From: Apium graveolens
Taxonomy: Eukaryota > Streptophyta > Magnoliopsida > Apiales > Apiaceae
DNA: 64,000 nucleotides
Direction: 5' to 3'
Assembly: GCF_009905375.1 (NCBI RefSeq)
Contig: NC_133648.1
Location: forward strand, 23,491,884 to 23,555,883
The notes beneath the pieces were generated by a model. That model saw only the letters and a program-made list of their open reading frames with translations, did not search any database and had not been told where the DNA came from. The first letter of the stretch is position 1, and the number at the start of each line of letters is the position of its first letter. Positions 45,757 through 57,500 of the stretch are shown here, piece after piece. The position numbers and the translations under genes are program-made.

Positions 45757-48700
45757 TGTAATATCCGGGATATATCGTGTAATTATTTTATTATTAAATA
45801 ATTATTATATGTGTTCAGTATCTATTCTGTGAGTTAATTGTTAAATGTTATCTGTACTTGGATATTCAAAAATAATATTAATTGAGTATTTTAATTTTTA
45901 TATGTCCAAAATAAAACATAGATAATTGTCATATTTTCCTAATTATTGTTATGTTGATTTATGGATTTATAAGGATCATATGAAATTTATAAAATCTTTT
46001 TCCGAGTATTTAAAATCTATTTTATAAAAAAGGGAACCAACTGACGTCAACCTTTGTTACGTTTTCGGAACCCGAAACTCTTCTGAGAACTCCTTCCTAA
46101 CCTAATTGTAATATTCCGAGCATATTCCATGTTTTAACTTTTTTGATCCGGCGTACGATTTATTCTGCGCGGGTCCCGGCGCAATATTTTCGATACAATA
46201 TTCGTTTCGGTAAATCAATAAAACTCGTATTTTCGATAAACGGGAGCTTTTATTAAACTATCCCAATTATCACTTCGTAGTACGTGTAACCAGGCGCTGA
46301 GACCAAGACCGCAGTACAAATTGTACTGATTTGGATAATTATCCCGAAAACCGATACCGTTTGGATCAGTTTTTATAAATAAACGTACCGTTCTATATCC
46401 GGAATGATCCAACGGGATACTAATTTTCCGTAATTATAAATAGCCTTTTTCCGTATTTTATTTTGTATCAAAATCATTTGCAGATTGTTAATTTTATAAT
46501 TTTCAGAGAAAAACCCTAATTACATAAACTGTTCTAAGAATCAAACAGCAAAACGAAGGCGTTACCAATCTCTGTTTTCAAAGCTTGAGTAACCAAAACG
46601 AAGGATTTGAAGTGTTCTATCAAATTCTGAGCTTTGTTTCACTGCAGAATCAAACGTTTATTTTCTGAAAATTTATTTATTTTCGAATTTATTTTATTAA
46701 AAATATGAATTTTTGTTCGGATGATTGTTTGTATGATTTGATGATTGCATATTGTAGAGCTTGTTTTCCTGATGATTTTCATATGTAATACGTCTGATTT
46801 GGAGTTCAATAACATGCTCAAAAGTGGATTTAATTTTCGAATTTCAAAATTAGGGTTTATAACCCGTATGAATGTTTTCAATTGAAATTTGAGGGATTTT
46901 GATTCAGGGGTTATTAGCTATTGATTTATAGTAGGTTGTGTTCCTTATAAAATTTGCAATCGATTGATATATAGCTCGTTAACAGAGGATGCTTGAATCG
47001 AAGGGAGTTGTGTTTTAAAGATTTACGATGTTCGCCGGAAACCGGCGATGTTCTTGGCCAATTTTCGGCCAGAACAGGGATGATTAGAATGTTTTGAATG
47101 CATGAACAAGTTCCTGGTGTTATGTAGTGTTGATCTGGAGGTGTTGGTGGGTTGAGGATGCCGGGATCGTCTTCTCCGGCCACCCCCGATTTTCCGGCGA
47201 CTGAAACTGCAAAATTGCAGTTTGGTCCCTGTATTTTTGAAGATGGTGAAGTTTAGTCCCTGTAGTTTGCAAAGTTTTCAAAAATAGGATTCCTGTTTAT
47301 AAAATGTTTAAAAATCATATTTCCTATTTATTTTTATTATAAAAATTTATTTTTAATTTCTGAAAATTCTGAAAATTATTATTTTAATTCCGAAAATTAT
47401 TTTTAATTCAAAAATAAATCTGAATTAATTAGTTAATTAATTTCAGTTAATTTTTAATTAATTAATTGGTCAATTAATTTGGAAATTAATTGATTAATTG
47501 ATTTAATTAATTATTAATTGATTTTAATTAATTATTTAATTAGATATAATTACATAAAAATGATTTAAAAATTTCGAAATATAGTTTCGAGCTTTAAAAT
47601 ATTATTCTAAATTATTTCCAAGGCTCGATAATTAGTATAAAATTGTTTCGGAGCCCGAATTGGCCAACCGAACCCTGTTTATTATTCCGAAATTGATCCA
47701 ACGACCCGTTTTAATTCCGAAAAATATTTTAAAAATCATTTTAAATATCAGAAAGTCTATTTATGACCCGAGATTTCTTTATAAATAATATATCATTGAT
47801 TACGTGATGTATTATATGTTATATGTGACTTATTGATTACCTATCAGTCTATATATTCAGTGTTTACTTGATTATTGCATAACTTTCAATCTGTTAATCG
47901 GATTTGGGTAAAACGAAGAGTAGACAGAAGTATGTGTTGAATAGAACTCTATGAGTCGATTATTGATAGATTTTTATGATATGTGAGCAGAAGAGGCAAG
48001 GCGTAGGAAAGGGAAACAAGTAGTTGAGGAGTAAGACGATTGTGATTGGAAGTGAGTGCAGAATAGTAAGCTAGTACCAGGCAAGTGTTCTGAACTTTCT
48101 CGAAATATTGTAGTACCTGATAATCCTGTGATATTGCAAGTGCTTTGAAGCACGAAAACCTAAACCTTGATTCCAGTTATTTATCTTGAGCCATGAACCT
48201 TATTCTTTCTAGACCATTGATTGTTGTATACCCAAACACGAACCTCAAGTATAAGATACTACTCCACAAATACATGCAAACAAAATTCCAAACATAAATC
48301 TGAATTAATTATATACTCAAACATTGTATCCTATGCTTTGAAAGCCCAAATCTTTGAAACCCTGAAATGTTGATTCCTTTGTTATCCAATTCTTTCATTA
48401 CCAGCATCCAAGCTTTTAAATTATCTTATTGATCCTTACAAGGATTGAAACCCTTTCATTATTAAACACTCATTATTGTTAATGATTCTGATTATTGTTT
48501 ATTATTGCTTATTCTATTACTATGTTAGAATTGGATTGTTTTTATAAAATTGTGGACCAGATTCACGGTCAGACCATATAATGGTCAAGTTAGGCCAATG
48601 TGTGCCTTGGATCCAGTAGTTAGAGCAATGCTGCGTGCCTTGCTCGGGGTTAGTGCGTGACTGATCAGCAGCCTAACCTTGGTTTTTAAGTTAAAAGTAT

Positions 48701-49194
48701 AATATCGAATTCTAAATCATAATCCATTATTCACTTGATATCATAATCATGTTCACCTGATGATCATTATTCTCAGTTTTGTCATTGTGACTTGCTAAGC
48801 TAGTTAGCTCATTTGTGCGATGTTGTTTATATTCTTTCCAGCTAAAAAGGAACCAGTTGGTAACGAGGATCCCCAGTCCAGCACGAGAGCTAGGGGTTCA
48901 GGTTGAGAAAGCTGAGCTAGTAGGCTTCTTTTGGAATAATTTAAGTCTGTAAAAGTTTGTAATAAACTTTAATACTCAGTTTGAGTTTGAATGGTTGGGA
49001 TTTGAACGATATGTAATATAAGTAGATGTGTGGCTTGTGTGCATACTTTAACCTGTTGCGATCCATGGTAGTTGATAAATAGGGTCACTGGATATTATTG
49101 TTATCTTTATTATTGTTATAAGCAGGTTATAAATAAGATGTGTGTGTATGTGTGTGGACCCCAAACTTCTGACCCGGGTTTGGAGGGCGCCACA
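45757..49194 (+). repeat. Tekay2 3' LTR
   Basis: It begins tgtaatatccggg and ends gcgccaca, then the target copy agtgt. The TATA box is at 46435-46443, the GC hairpin at 47033-47047 and the AT-rich block at about 47420-47555. The donor-like position reads aaac/gttt here. Confidence 0.93.
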
Positions 49195-50303
49195 AGTGTT
49201 CTGAATCTTCTCAAGATATATTGTAGATTATTGATAGTCCTGTTTTATATTGCAAGTGCTTTGAAGCACTGAACCCTAACTCTTGATTCCAGCTATTGAT
49301 CTTTGGGTCGTAAACCTTATTCTTTTTGAACCATTGATTGTTGATTTCCCAAATACGAACCACAAATATATGATACTACTCTACAAATACATACAAACTA
49401 AATACCGAATACTGGATCAAGATTGCTTATAGATTCAAACCATTGTCCCTTATGCTTTGAATGACCAAATCGTTAAAACCTTGAAACTTTGATTCTTTTG
49501 TTATCCAATTCTTTCACCACCTGATAGCCATTCTTTGAAATTGCCATATTGTTTCCTTGTAAAGATTGAAACCCTCTCATGATTGAAAATCCAATATTGT
49601 TTATGATTCTGTTTATTGCTTTACATTATTTATTCTGTTATTGTGATATAATTGGATTGTTTTATAAAATTGTGGGCCAGATTCGTGGTCAGACCAGACT
49701 GGTGGTCAAGTTAGGCCAATATGTGCCTTGGATCCAGTAATTAGAGCAGAGCTGTGTGCCTTGCTCGGGGTTAGTGCGTGACTGATCAGCAGCCTAACCT
49801 TGGTTTTTAAAATGAAAATTTAATATCCAATTCTAAATCATTAATCATTGTTCACTTGATACCTTAACTCTTTTCACTTGATGATCATTATTCTCAGTCT
49901 TATCAATGTGACTTGCTGAGCTAGTTAGCTCATTGGTGCGATATTGTTATGTTCTTTTCCAGTTAAGAAGGAACCTGTTGGTAGCAAGTATCCCTAATCC
50001 AGTGTGAGAGCTAGGGGTCTAGGTTGATCGAGTTAAGCTAGCTGACAGCTTTTGAAAAAGTTTAAGTTTGTAATGATGTTTAATATTCAGTTTTAAGTTT
50101 GAATAGTTGGGATTTGGACGTTTGTAATATAAGTGTGTGTGTGTGGCTTATGTACATACTTTAACCTGTTGCGGTCCGTGGTAGTTGGTAAGTAGGGTCA
50201 CAACATATTATTATTATCTTTATTATTGTTAAGCAGGTTATAAATAAGGGATGTGTGTGTGTGTGGACCCCAAACTTCTGACCCGGGTTTGGAGGGCGCC
50301 ATA
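49195..50303 (+). repeat. Tekay1 3' LTR, fragment 4 (end)
   Basis: It resumes with agtgttctgaa, in register with the 5' LTR near 7160, and ends gggcgccata where the 5' LTR ends gccaca. The following tttcc (50304-50308) is the right target copy for the whole Tekay1 insertion. Confidence 0.92.
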
Positions 50304-50645
50304 TTTCCTATGCTTGGTGGTTCACTCTGGTTCATCATCCTACAGTGCTTCGCGTAGTGCTTTCTCTTGTAGCTCAATTTCTTCTCTCCAGAGCTACAGG
50401 GCTTTCAGTCATAGTGCATCGGCCTCTCTTCGCTTCGCTTAGGCATCTGCTTCTTTCTCTGCTTGATCGTCTTTTGCCTTTCCCTTCTCCGCGGCTAACT
50501 TTTCCGCACGGATCTTTAGGAGCAAGGCTTCTTCTTCGGGAGTCAACTTGATGACTCCATCAGTATCCACCAGGGTGGATGTCTGTCCTCCGTCGTGAGG
50601 AGGGAAACAAGGTGATGGTGTTTGCTCAGAAATTATGTTTGTCAT
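50304..50645 (-). pseudogene. Tat gag N-terminus
   Basis: On the minus strand the ORF starts MTNIISEQTPSP at 50645, about 30 bases after the primer site. It continues with an acidic helical stretch (LTPEEEALLLKIRAEKLAAEK). It loses frame near 50440 and runs into the Tekay1 junction. The rest of gag is at 3431-4757. Confidence 0.75.
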
Positions 50646-50676
50646 TGTCTTGATACCTCGTTAGTGATTCTTTTAT

Positions 50677-50695
50677 TCCCACGGACGGCGTCAAA
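50677..50695 (-). other. Primer-binding site, Tat element
   Basis: On the minus strand the sequence tttgacgccgtccgtggga follows the LTR end directly. It resembles the tggcgccgtccgtgggaa-type primer site of Tat elements with one G to A change. I am not certain which tRNA it matches. Confidence 0.7.
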
Positions 50696-51036
50696 TGTTA
50701 CGCTCAGAACTCCTTCGGGATGAATGAACAGGTTTCGACCACTCGGAACTGCCTTCGGCTGCAACCTGAAATGGAAGAGAATGTAAGGGATTATCTCCTC
50801 GATTCACCTTTGGTGTTAGAATGAGAATCTGGATGTAAAGTGGGTTTAAGGAATACAAGAAAAATAGAGAGTGTTTGAGAGAATGAGTATATGGTCCGTT
50901 ATTTCTTACTTTGCCAGAGGTTTTATACCCGATATTTCCATTAATACCTTGTCCGTTACACCTTTGTCATTAAGAGAGGCGTGGGCCTTAGTCTGCTGGG
51001 CTGACTGGGCCTTCGGTTCCTGGGCCTGTTGGACTA
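50696..51036 (-). repeat. Tat 5' LTR
   Basis: In plus reading it begins tgttacgctcagaactcc, next to the primer site. The outer end is placed at about 51036, where sequence changes to plus-strand D coding sequence; the expected terminal TG would be mutated to TA. About 340 bases is short for an LTR, so a truncated or misplaced outer end is possible. No 3' copy is in the window for comparison. Confidence 0.65.
50921..50930 (-). promoter_or_regulatory. Probable TATA box, Tat 5' LTR
   Basis: On the minus strand this reads gggtataaaa. It lies inside the LTR, 225 bases before its end, at a sensible promoter distance. Confidence 0.5.
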
Positions 51037-53710
51037 GTGATTGTATCTCGACGGATGTGTTTAACAGCAGTCATCCATTGAAACTCTCAACTACTACCTC
51101 GGTGGATGTATCTCATCCGTTGAATATCACTGCACAACTTGAAATCTAAACTGTTGTCACAAGTACAGATGATTTAGTAGTTGTACAATTACTTCTAGGA
51201 TTGAGGGAAGGGAGTGAACAGAGGGAGAGGCTGAGTTGCTCTCAGGAAATATGAGAGGAAAAGAGTGAAAATATGCAAGCTATTTCTTCCAGCTTGGCAG
51301 AAGTGAGTGAGTGGAGTCCGACATTAGTAGGTGAAGGTGAGGGTGGGAAGCCAAGGGGAGCCCTTGATGCAAGAAAAGAGAGATCATGAGAGAAAAGCAG
51401 GTACTGAAGAATGGGAAGAGCCCATTGTTAGTTAGTTAAGGGATGTCAATAAGGCTGAAAAGAAATAACTATTTTAGCAAGATTATCAAGCTGTCTTAGA
51501 CTCTGTTTCTTATGAAGCTGAGGCATTTACTCACCCTGTTCCAGCTTATCAAGTCTTGGCTGACCAGGACAATGAGGCCGCTGAGAGAATTCTAAACTTG
51601 GTGCACGCAACTGCTACTATGCAAAGGGCCAATGATGCCATCACTGCCATACCCTCCACAGCTGGTGATGACTTTGATTATCCAACTGGTGGTTCTGAGG
51701 ATATATTTGGGGATGAAGATAATGATGAAGGAGATTTCATGAACATAGGGGGAGAAGTAGGCCCTAGCTCAAGTACAAACACTCCATTTTGGATGTTTAG
51801 CAAAGAATGTGATGAGCACCATTTCAAATCAACTCTCTTTCACATAATTCAACAGACTCAGACAGCTCTTCAAGCCACTACAAATGCCAACACCAAGAGA
51901 CTTCTTCAAGCACACTTTGAGTCTCTTCAACTGCACCAAATTCAATCTCTAAATCGAACTCAAGATGTAACTGAGCTCAAGACAGATTTTGGTCAAGTCA
52001 AAAAGGACATCACTGCAAGATTGAAGGCTACCTTTCCTAACACAACAATGTTAGATATCAACAGACAACTTAGGAAAAACTCTGAACTAGTCAAAAAAGC
52101 AGACTCTTTGGACACCAGGCTCAAGACCCTGGAAACCTCAATCACTCAAATACACCTCCATCAAGCTCAACAAACACTACTTCTTCAAAAGTTGGTGGCT
52201 GCACAAACCTCTACCCCTGCTCAACTTGATGATAACAAAAAGGGGGAGACAGACTCTATCATTCCAGTTAGCCAAGGAGAGTGAACCAGTGAGGGGGAGA
52301 AAGTGTGTAACATACAAGTCATCAAGGTGATTGTTCCCGAAATTGCTTTTTCTACGCCACCAGCTCTTGACAACATTGATCTGATCAAGATAGCAGCAGC
52401 TGAGTTGGAACTAAATAAAAAATGGAAGAAGCTTGATGAAAACATCAAGAAGAAGTTTGGTCCAATTAAGAAGAAAGACAAAGTATTCTCTCATTTCTCT
52501 CAATTGAGACAAATTTCAGCAAATGAAATGAGCTTAGGGAACATGGAAAGAGGTCAACCCTCATCAATTAAATCTCCAAAGGCCAATGTGATTTTTAAAC
52601 CCAAGAGAAATTATCCAAAGAATTCAGATAAAAATCCATTGGACCTAATGTATGAAACCCCTAAGCCAGATGAGGAGAAGTTGCTTGGAAGGTCTATTGC
52701 TTTCTTCAAAGATCCCAGAGACACATAGTCAAAGAAAAGAATTGCTAAGATCTACAGAAATGATAAATTAATCTGTGTAGTGGCTGGACATCCACAGTTT
52801 GCAGAGGTTAAGAAAGAAGAAAAGATGAGGCTCAAACAACAACAAAAGCAAGCTGCTTTAGATGCCAAGAACCAAGCTAAGAAGCCTGCAACTATAAAAG
52901 CTGCATTGCCTACTGTGACATCTAAGAATCTGATTGAAGGAAAGCAAGAAAAAACAAAGCAGACTAGGAAATTTAGATACAAGCTCCCATCCAAGAGGAA
53001 GCTGGATTTCAATGATGATAAGGAAGAATACATGCCAATCCAATCTACTTCTTCAAGTCAACCAGTCATACCTACATTGAAAGAGGCTGAATTCAAGGTT
53101 GATCCTAACATAACTTTCCATGGTGAACCTGTAATTCCCAAAGATGAACCTATAGATTGGGACAGCCTGCTTCTTCCTGATCTAAAATTCCAATCCAAGT
53201 CAAGCCAAGAAAGACAAAGAAAAGAGCTATCAAGAAGGCCAATGATGTCAAACTTCAGTCCAAATCACCAGCCACACCCAAACCAACTGTCAACAATGGA
53301 GATCAACTATTCATTTGTGACATTAAAGAATTCTCAGACATAAATCTTTATCTGAAAGAGATAATTGAAATTAGAGCCATTGATGCTTATAGACATCTTT
53401 CAGAAAGATTAGTCTTTAGATACAAGGGTGGAAGAGAGATGACTTGGCCCCTTCACAGAATTCTAAATGAAGGCTATTCTACTTTGGTGACTATCTTCTC
53501 CTCAGTCAAGAAGAACTTTGGATTCAACATAGTTGCCAAAAAAATGGTACTTAACAAGATTGTGGAGATAATGAATAGCTGGAGAGGACCAAATGCACTC
53601 CCAAGAGTATTAACATTTCCTTTTACTAGAGATAGGGTGCATTTGAGGCCATACTGGATAATGTAGTTCAAAGATAAAAAATGCATCAGAAGATTCTTCT
53701 GATTGGAAGA
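51037..53710 (+). pseudogene. Element D: extra ORF of a copia-type element, interrupted on both sides
   Basis: The plus-strand coding sequence is decayed at 51037-51540 (STDVFNSSHPLKLS, SVDVSHPLNITAQ). It is then open at 51556-52284, 52303-52728 and 52780-53343, all in one frame and separated by stops. It continues in another frame from about 53343 (INLYLKEIIEIRAIDAYRHL, WPLHRILNEGYS). It includes a long helical region (residues around SLDTRLKTLETSITQIHLHQAQQ), a Lys-rich region and an internal aaaaagggggaga tract at 52235-52249. The helix-then-KKGE order resembles the C extra ORF, so I infer a SIRE/Maximus-type extra ORF. Tat cuts it on the left and copia C on the right. Function unknown. 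Confidence 0.55.
53706..53710. repeat. Probable target copy gaaga left of copia C
   Basis: The five bases before the LTR start are gaaga. The matching copy should follow the 5' LTR beyond 64000. It lies inside the D extra ORF. Confidence 0.5.
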
Positions 53711-54302
53711 TGTTAGGTCACACACACTGTAGAGGGGGTGAATACAGTGTAAAGTACAATCTAATCGAACTTTAATATCTCAAGTAATAGAAAACAAACT
53801 TTATTGAAACAATAAACTCTGTTACAGTATGGAACTGTTACCTCTCAGTGATGAACAAATATCACGAGAGCTGCTAGGGTTACTACGAATAATCTTCTCG
53901 AATATGATAACACTTATAGTGTAAACCCTATGTCTGTGTTTATATACTACACAGTTACAAGATAATCGCTAATTGATATGGAATATAATTCTGCTTCCTA
54001 AAATATATCAATCAAATATCTTTTCTTCCAAGTATTCTATTCTTTATAGAATTCCTTCTTCATGCATATCTCTTCTTATGTTTATCTCGATCTTCTTTCC
54101 TTTAATCAGCTACTGTCCTTATCTGAACGTCCTTTAGCACTTAAGTTCTGATATCCATCTTCTAATGATTGTCTCCTGATAATATAAGTACTGATATCCT
54201 TAAGTCCTGACTTCCAGTAAGTACTGATTTATCCTGTTTAAGTAAGATCTGAAAACTAAACATAAATCATATTAGCCATGACATTATCAAATATATCTAA
54301 CA
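53711..54302 (-). repeat. Copia C 3' LTR
   Basis: In plus reading it begins tgttaggtcacacac and ends atatctaaca. It is 592 bases, against 615 in copia A, with small indels. TATA-like sequence is near 53938-53947. Its end is rich in aagttctgat and aagtcctga words. Confidence 0.92.
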
Positions 54303-54317
54303 ATCTCCCCCAACTTG
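54303..54317 (-). other. Polypurine tract, copia C
   Basis: On the minus strand caagttgggggagat abuts the 3' LTR, identical to copia A. Confidence 0.9.
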
Positions 54318-54506
54318 TAAATTAGCATAATATAAAAGTTTAACAGATATTTGATGATGTCAAAAACATTAAGTACAAATGTATGAGAATTAGACTAGAT
54401 AACTACAACTTACGGTCCTTAAAGCTTTACCAACATTTAACTTCTGATAACAGCTTCAGTCCGTACAAATATTAGAATTTAATCAATTGTAGATCTTGAC
54501 TTGGCT

Positions 54507-57500
54507 TCATCTTCTGATCTCTCTGATATCAGGAGTTGTTCTGAGATAGTTCTTCAACAAACATCTCTCAGCATATCTAAGTTCATCAATCATCCTCCTT
54601 TTAGCATCTTTAAGCTCTGTATTATCTTCACCAATTTGAAAGATTGCAGCCCTGAGATCATTAATCTTTGCTTTTCTTATATCCTGATCTAGTCTGATCA
54701 AATAAGCTTTATCAGACTCAAGATTGAATTCCACAGCCCTGTAACCCAGAAAGGTAGTTGTAATTTTAGCAGTGTTGGGTTTCATTTCAACTATATCACC
54801 CTTGCGATCTCCGTACTTTGGAACATATGTGCTATCAGACTTAACAAAATAAAGCCTTTTCTGTCTCTGAATCTGATCCTTCAAATAGTTTGCAGCACTT
54901 CCTGTCAATCTGTCATCCACTTGAAGTAAGAATAGTACATGCTCCAATTCTTCAAAATACTTCAATAGAATGACATTTTGCCTTATATGATAAACCCTAC
55001 CATCTGTCATGAAGTACAACAAGATGTGTTCTTTCAAGTAGGTATGGTAAACCATTTGTACAGATTCCAGTTGATTCAATCTCTCAGGAGTCGCTCCAAT
55101 ACCTGGTTCACTCAAGGAAGTTGGATCATTGGTAGTGTTCTGTATTCTTCTTTCATCAGCACTTCTCAATCCAGTTTTATCTCTTGCTTCCTTTCCAGTA
55201 ACTACTCTTGCTTCAAAACCACTTGTAGCAGTCTTCAAAGGTTGAGTCTGTTTTGCTTTAGTGAATCCTGGTAGGAGTGTCTTTGATCTATCTTTTGATA
55301 TCAAGTTAACTTGAACTATGTCAGAGGTTACTTGCTTCTTTGAAATATCAGAACTTACTGTCTCTTGACTCTGAACAACTTGAGCCATGTCAGAGGTTGT
55401 TTTAAGAACTTTTCTTGAAGTCAGAGCAAGATCATCTTTTTCATCAGTGATTTCTTCATTCTTAGGAGGCACATAAACCTTGGTAGGTTCACCAACCTTT
55501 TCTTTACCCTTGGATCTTGGATCTATCTGTGGTTATGATTTAGCCAATGTTGCTTCAGTATTTGTCCTTTCTTTTATCATAATGCATTTGAGTTTTGGAA
55601 GTGTCTTTTTACCAGAAGCTTCAGATTTAGATGTGACTTTTTCTGATTTAAGTCTGGCTTCTTCTTCCATTAAACTCTCCAAGTCCATTCCTGGATTTTC
55701 CTGAAGAAATAACTGTCTTGACATTTCTTCATCAAGATCTAAAAGTTCATCAGAACTTATCCTTTTACCAGTAGCAGAGCTAATTCTTTTCCCAGTATCA
55801 GAACTTGTCCTGTAACTTGTGATTTCAGCTTTTCTTGATGAGAAACCTCTACCTTGACTATGACCTCTACCCATTCCAGAGTTTCCTTGATCATCATTTT
55901 CATCATCCTTCCCTTTCAGTATCTTGCCAGTCTTGCATTTGGACTTAATTACTTTCTCCCCCTTTTTGGCATCAGCAGGTAGGAGAAGAGAGACAAGCAA
56001 TTCCACTGAGGCTTGGATTTCAGTAAGTTGAGATTGCTGAGAAGCTTGATTTTTCAGAATATCATCAATCTGAGCTTGTTGTTTCTCTTGAGTCTTCTCA
56101 ATATAAGCAATCCTGTCAAAGGGAGGTTGGAAGAACTTTTTCTTGTCAATTTTCTGAATTTGGTCATGTTTGATGAATTCTTCCTGAATCTTGTGTAGCT
56201 CTGCATGAGTAGTTGAATGGAGACCTTGTAGATGTTTAGTACTCAATGCAGTGACTCTAAGCTGGGTTTTGAAATCATCAGAAATTAACATTTCATCAGC
56301 TTTTGTCAAGTGCTCAGCAAGATGCTTTGCAGTTGGAACACAGGAAACTGAGTTCCATTCCTTAGTCCACTCCTGTCCTGCAGGAGTTTCACTCCAAGGC
56401 ACTGGTGCTTCTCTGGTAACAAACTTCTTAAAAAGTTCAGATTTAAGAATAGTTTGGTGAGGAGCATGTCCTGAAGGACCTGCTTCATCAGCATCTACAT
56501 TTGGAGCAGCATCACCAGTATCTCCAGCATTTGCAGCATCAGAACTTACAGAATCAGTATCTTCTGATAAAACAACAGTGTGAGTAGTAATGGAGGCTTC
56601 AGCATCCTCTAAGTGCTGATCTGGTTCTAAGTTCTGATCAACAGTCATATACTGATGCTCACCTATATTCTGATCATCAGCATCTAGATGCAGAGAAGGT
56701 GTAGTAGATAACACTGGAGTTTGAACAGCATCAGTAACAGGTGTTGTTGATGGATATGTTGCTGTTGGAGCTTCTAAGAGAATTATGTCAGGCACAACCA
56801 AGTTCTGAACATCAATTTCAATACTGGTGCCTGTAGTAACAGGAGAGACATACTTTTGAACAGGAGACATAGATGGTGTGTTGGCCTGTTCAGAAACAGC
56901 CTCCTGAGATGGAGTTGATGAAGAAGAAGTGACTTTAGCAAATTCCTTTTCTTGTGAGATCAGAGATTCCTGATCTCCTTCCATAGCTGCTGCTTCTTCA
57001 TCTGAAACTGGCTTTTTTGCCCTCTGTTTCTTGTATCTCTTTGTAGATATGGATTCCTTGGGAGTTTCAGGAACAGTCATTCTTCAAAGCCTCTTGAGAA
57101 GCCTAGATCCCCCAATTTCAGAATCCTTCTGAGAAGTCACTATCTCAACTTCTTGGACAACAGGTTCTGATGTAGAAACATGTTCCTCACTGTCAGACTC
57201 ATCTCTCAAAGCAATCCTCCTTCTCTTTTGAGGTGTTTGAGGAACAGTCTTTGTCCTCTTAGGTTTGGAAGATGAAGGCTTCACAGTAGGTGCTGAGGAT
57301 GAGGGTCGAACTGTCTATGAAGTGGAGAGATAGGATTTGATATATTTCCTAAGGGTTGGTTGAGTAGTATGGGTGGTATGTTCTGATGATTGTTGTGGCG
57401 TTTGGGAGGTGTTTGTTGGTTGGACATCAGGATAAACAGATCTATAGGAATCAGGATCAGCATTTACTAAGATCTGTTTCACAGACTGAGGAATCTGTAA

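Larger units (their letters stand above)
36486..49194 (+). mobile_element. Tekay2: Tekay/Del-type chromovirus nested in Tekay1 3' LTR
   Basis: This 12,709-base element has LTRs of 3,436 and 3,438 bases and an agtgt duplication (36481-36485 and 49195-49199). Layout is 5' LTR, primer site, proline-rich leader ORF, gag-pol, polypurine tract, 3' LTR. About ten differences in 350 aligned LTR bases suggest a younger age than Tekay1. The LTRs differ enough from Tekay1, especially near 37600-38000, to place it in a separate subfamily. Confidence 0.94.
4758..50303 (+). mobile_element. Tekay1: Tekay/Del-type chromovirus with three elements nested in its 3' LTR
   Basis: The 5' LTR is 4758-8256, the internal region 8257-14086, and the 3' LTR is in four pieces (14087-16253, 28803-29016, 36449-36485, 49195-50303) that sum to 3,512 bases without duplications. 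Flanking duplication is tttcc. The LTR starts tgtaa and ends near gcgccaca, with the last CA mutated to TA in the 3' copy. About 30 differences in the first 345 aligned LTR bases (near 9%) make it the oldest of the complete elements. A chromodomain-like tail on integrase and very long LTRs support Tekay/Del. Confidence 0.93.
1..51036 (-). mobile_element. Tat-type Ty3/gypsy element, split by a nested Tekay element
   Basis: Minus-strand order is 5' LTR (50696-51036), primer site, gag N-terminus (50304-50645), the 45.5-kb Tekay1 insertion, then gag, protease, an RT remnant, two RNase H regions, integrase and a repeat-rich 3' untranslated region running off the left edge. A Tat-type identity follows from the second RNase H after the RT/RNase H connection (motif TNNKVEYEALLAG), from the gag type, and from the primer site related to tggcgccgtccgtgggaa. 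The 3' LTR is not in the window, so the target duplication cannot be read. The reading frame continues across the Tekay1 insertion, whose 5-base duplication tttcc flanks it at 4753-4757 and 50304-50308. Confidence 0.85.

Noticed and set aside
49195..50303. Possible solo or truncated LTR
   Set aside because: It starts in register where fragment 3 stops, after the agtgt target copy, and ends with tttcc. It is the end of the Tekay1 3' LTR.
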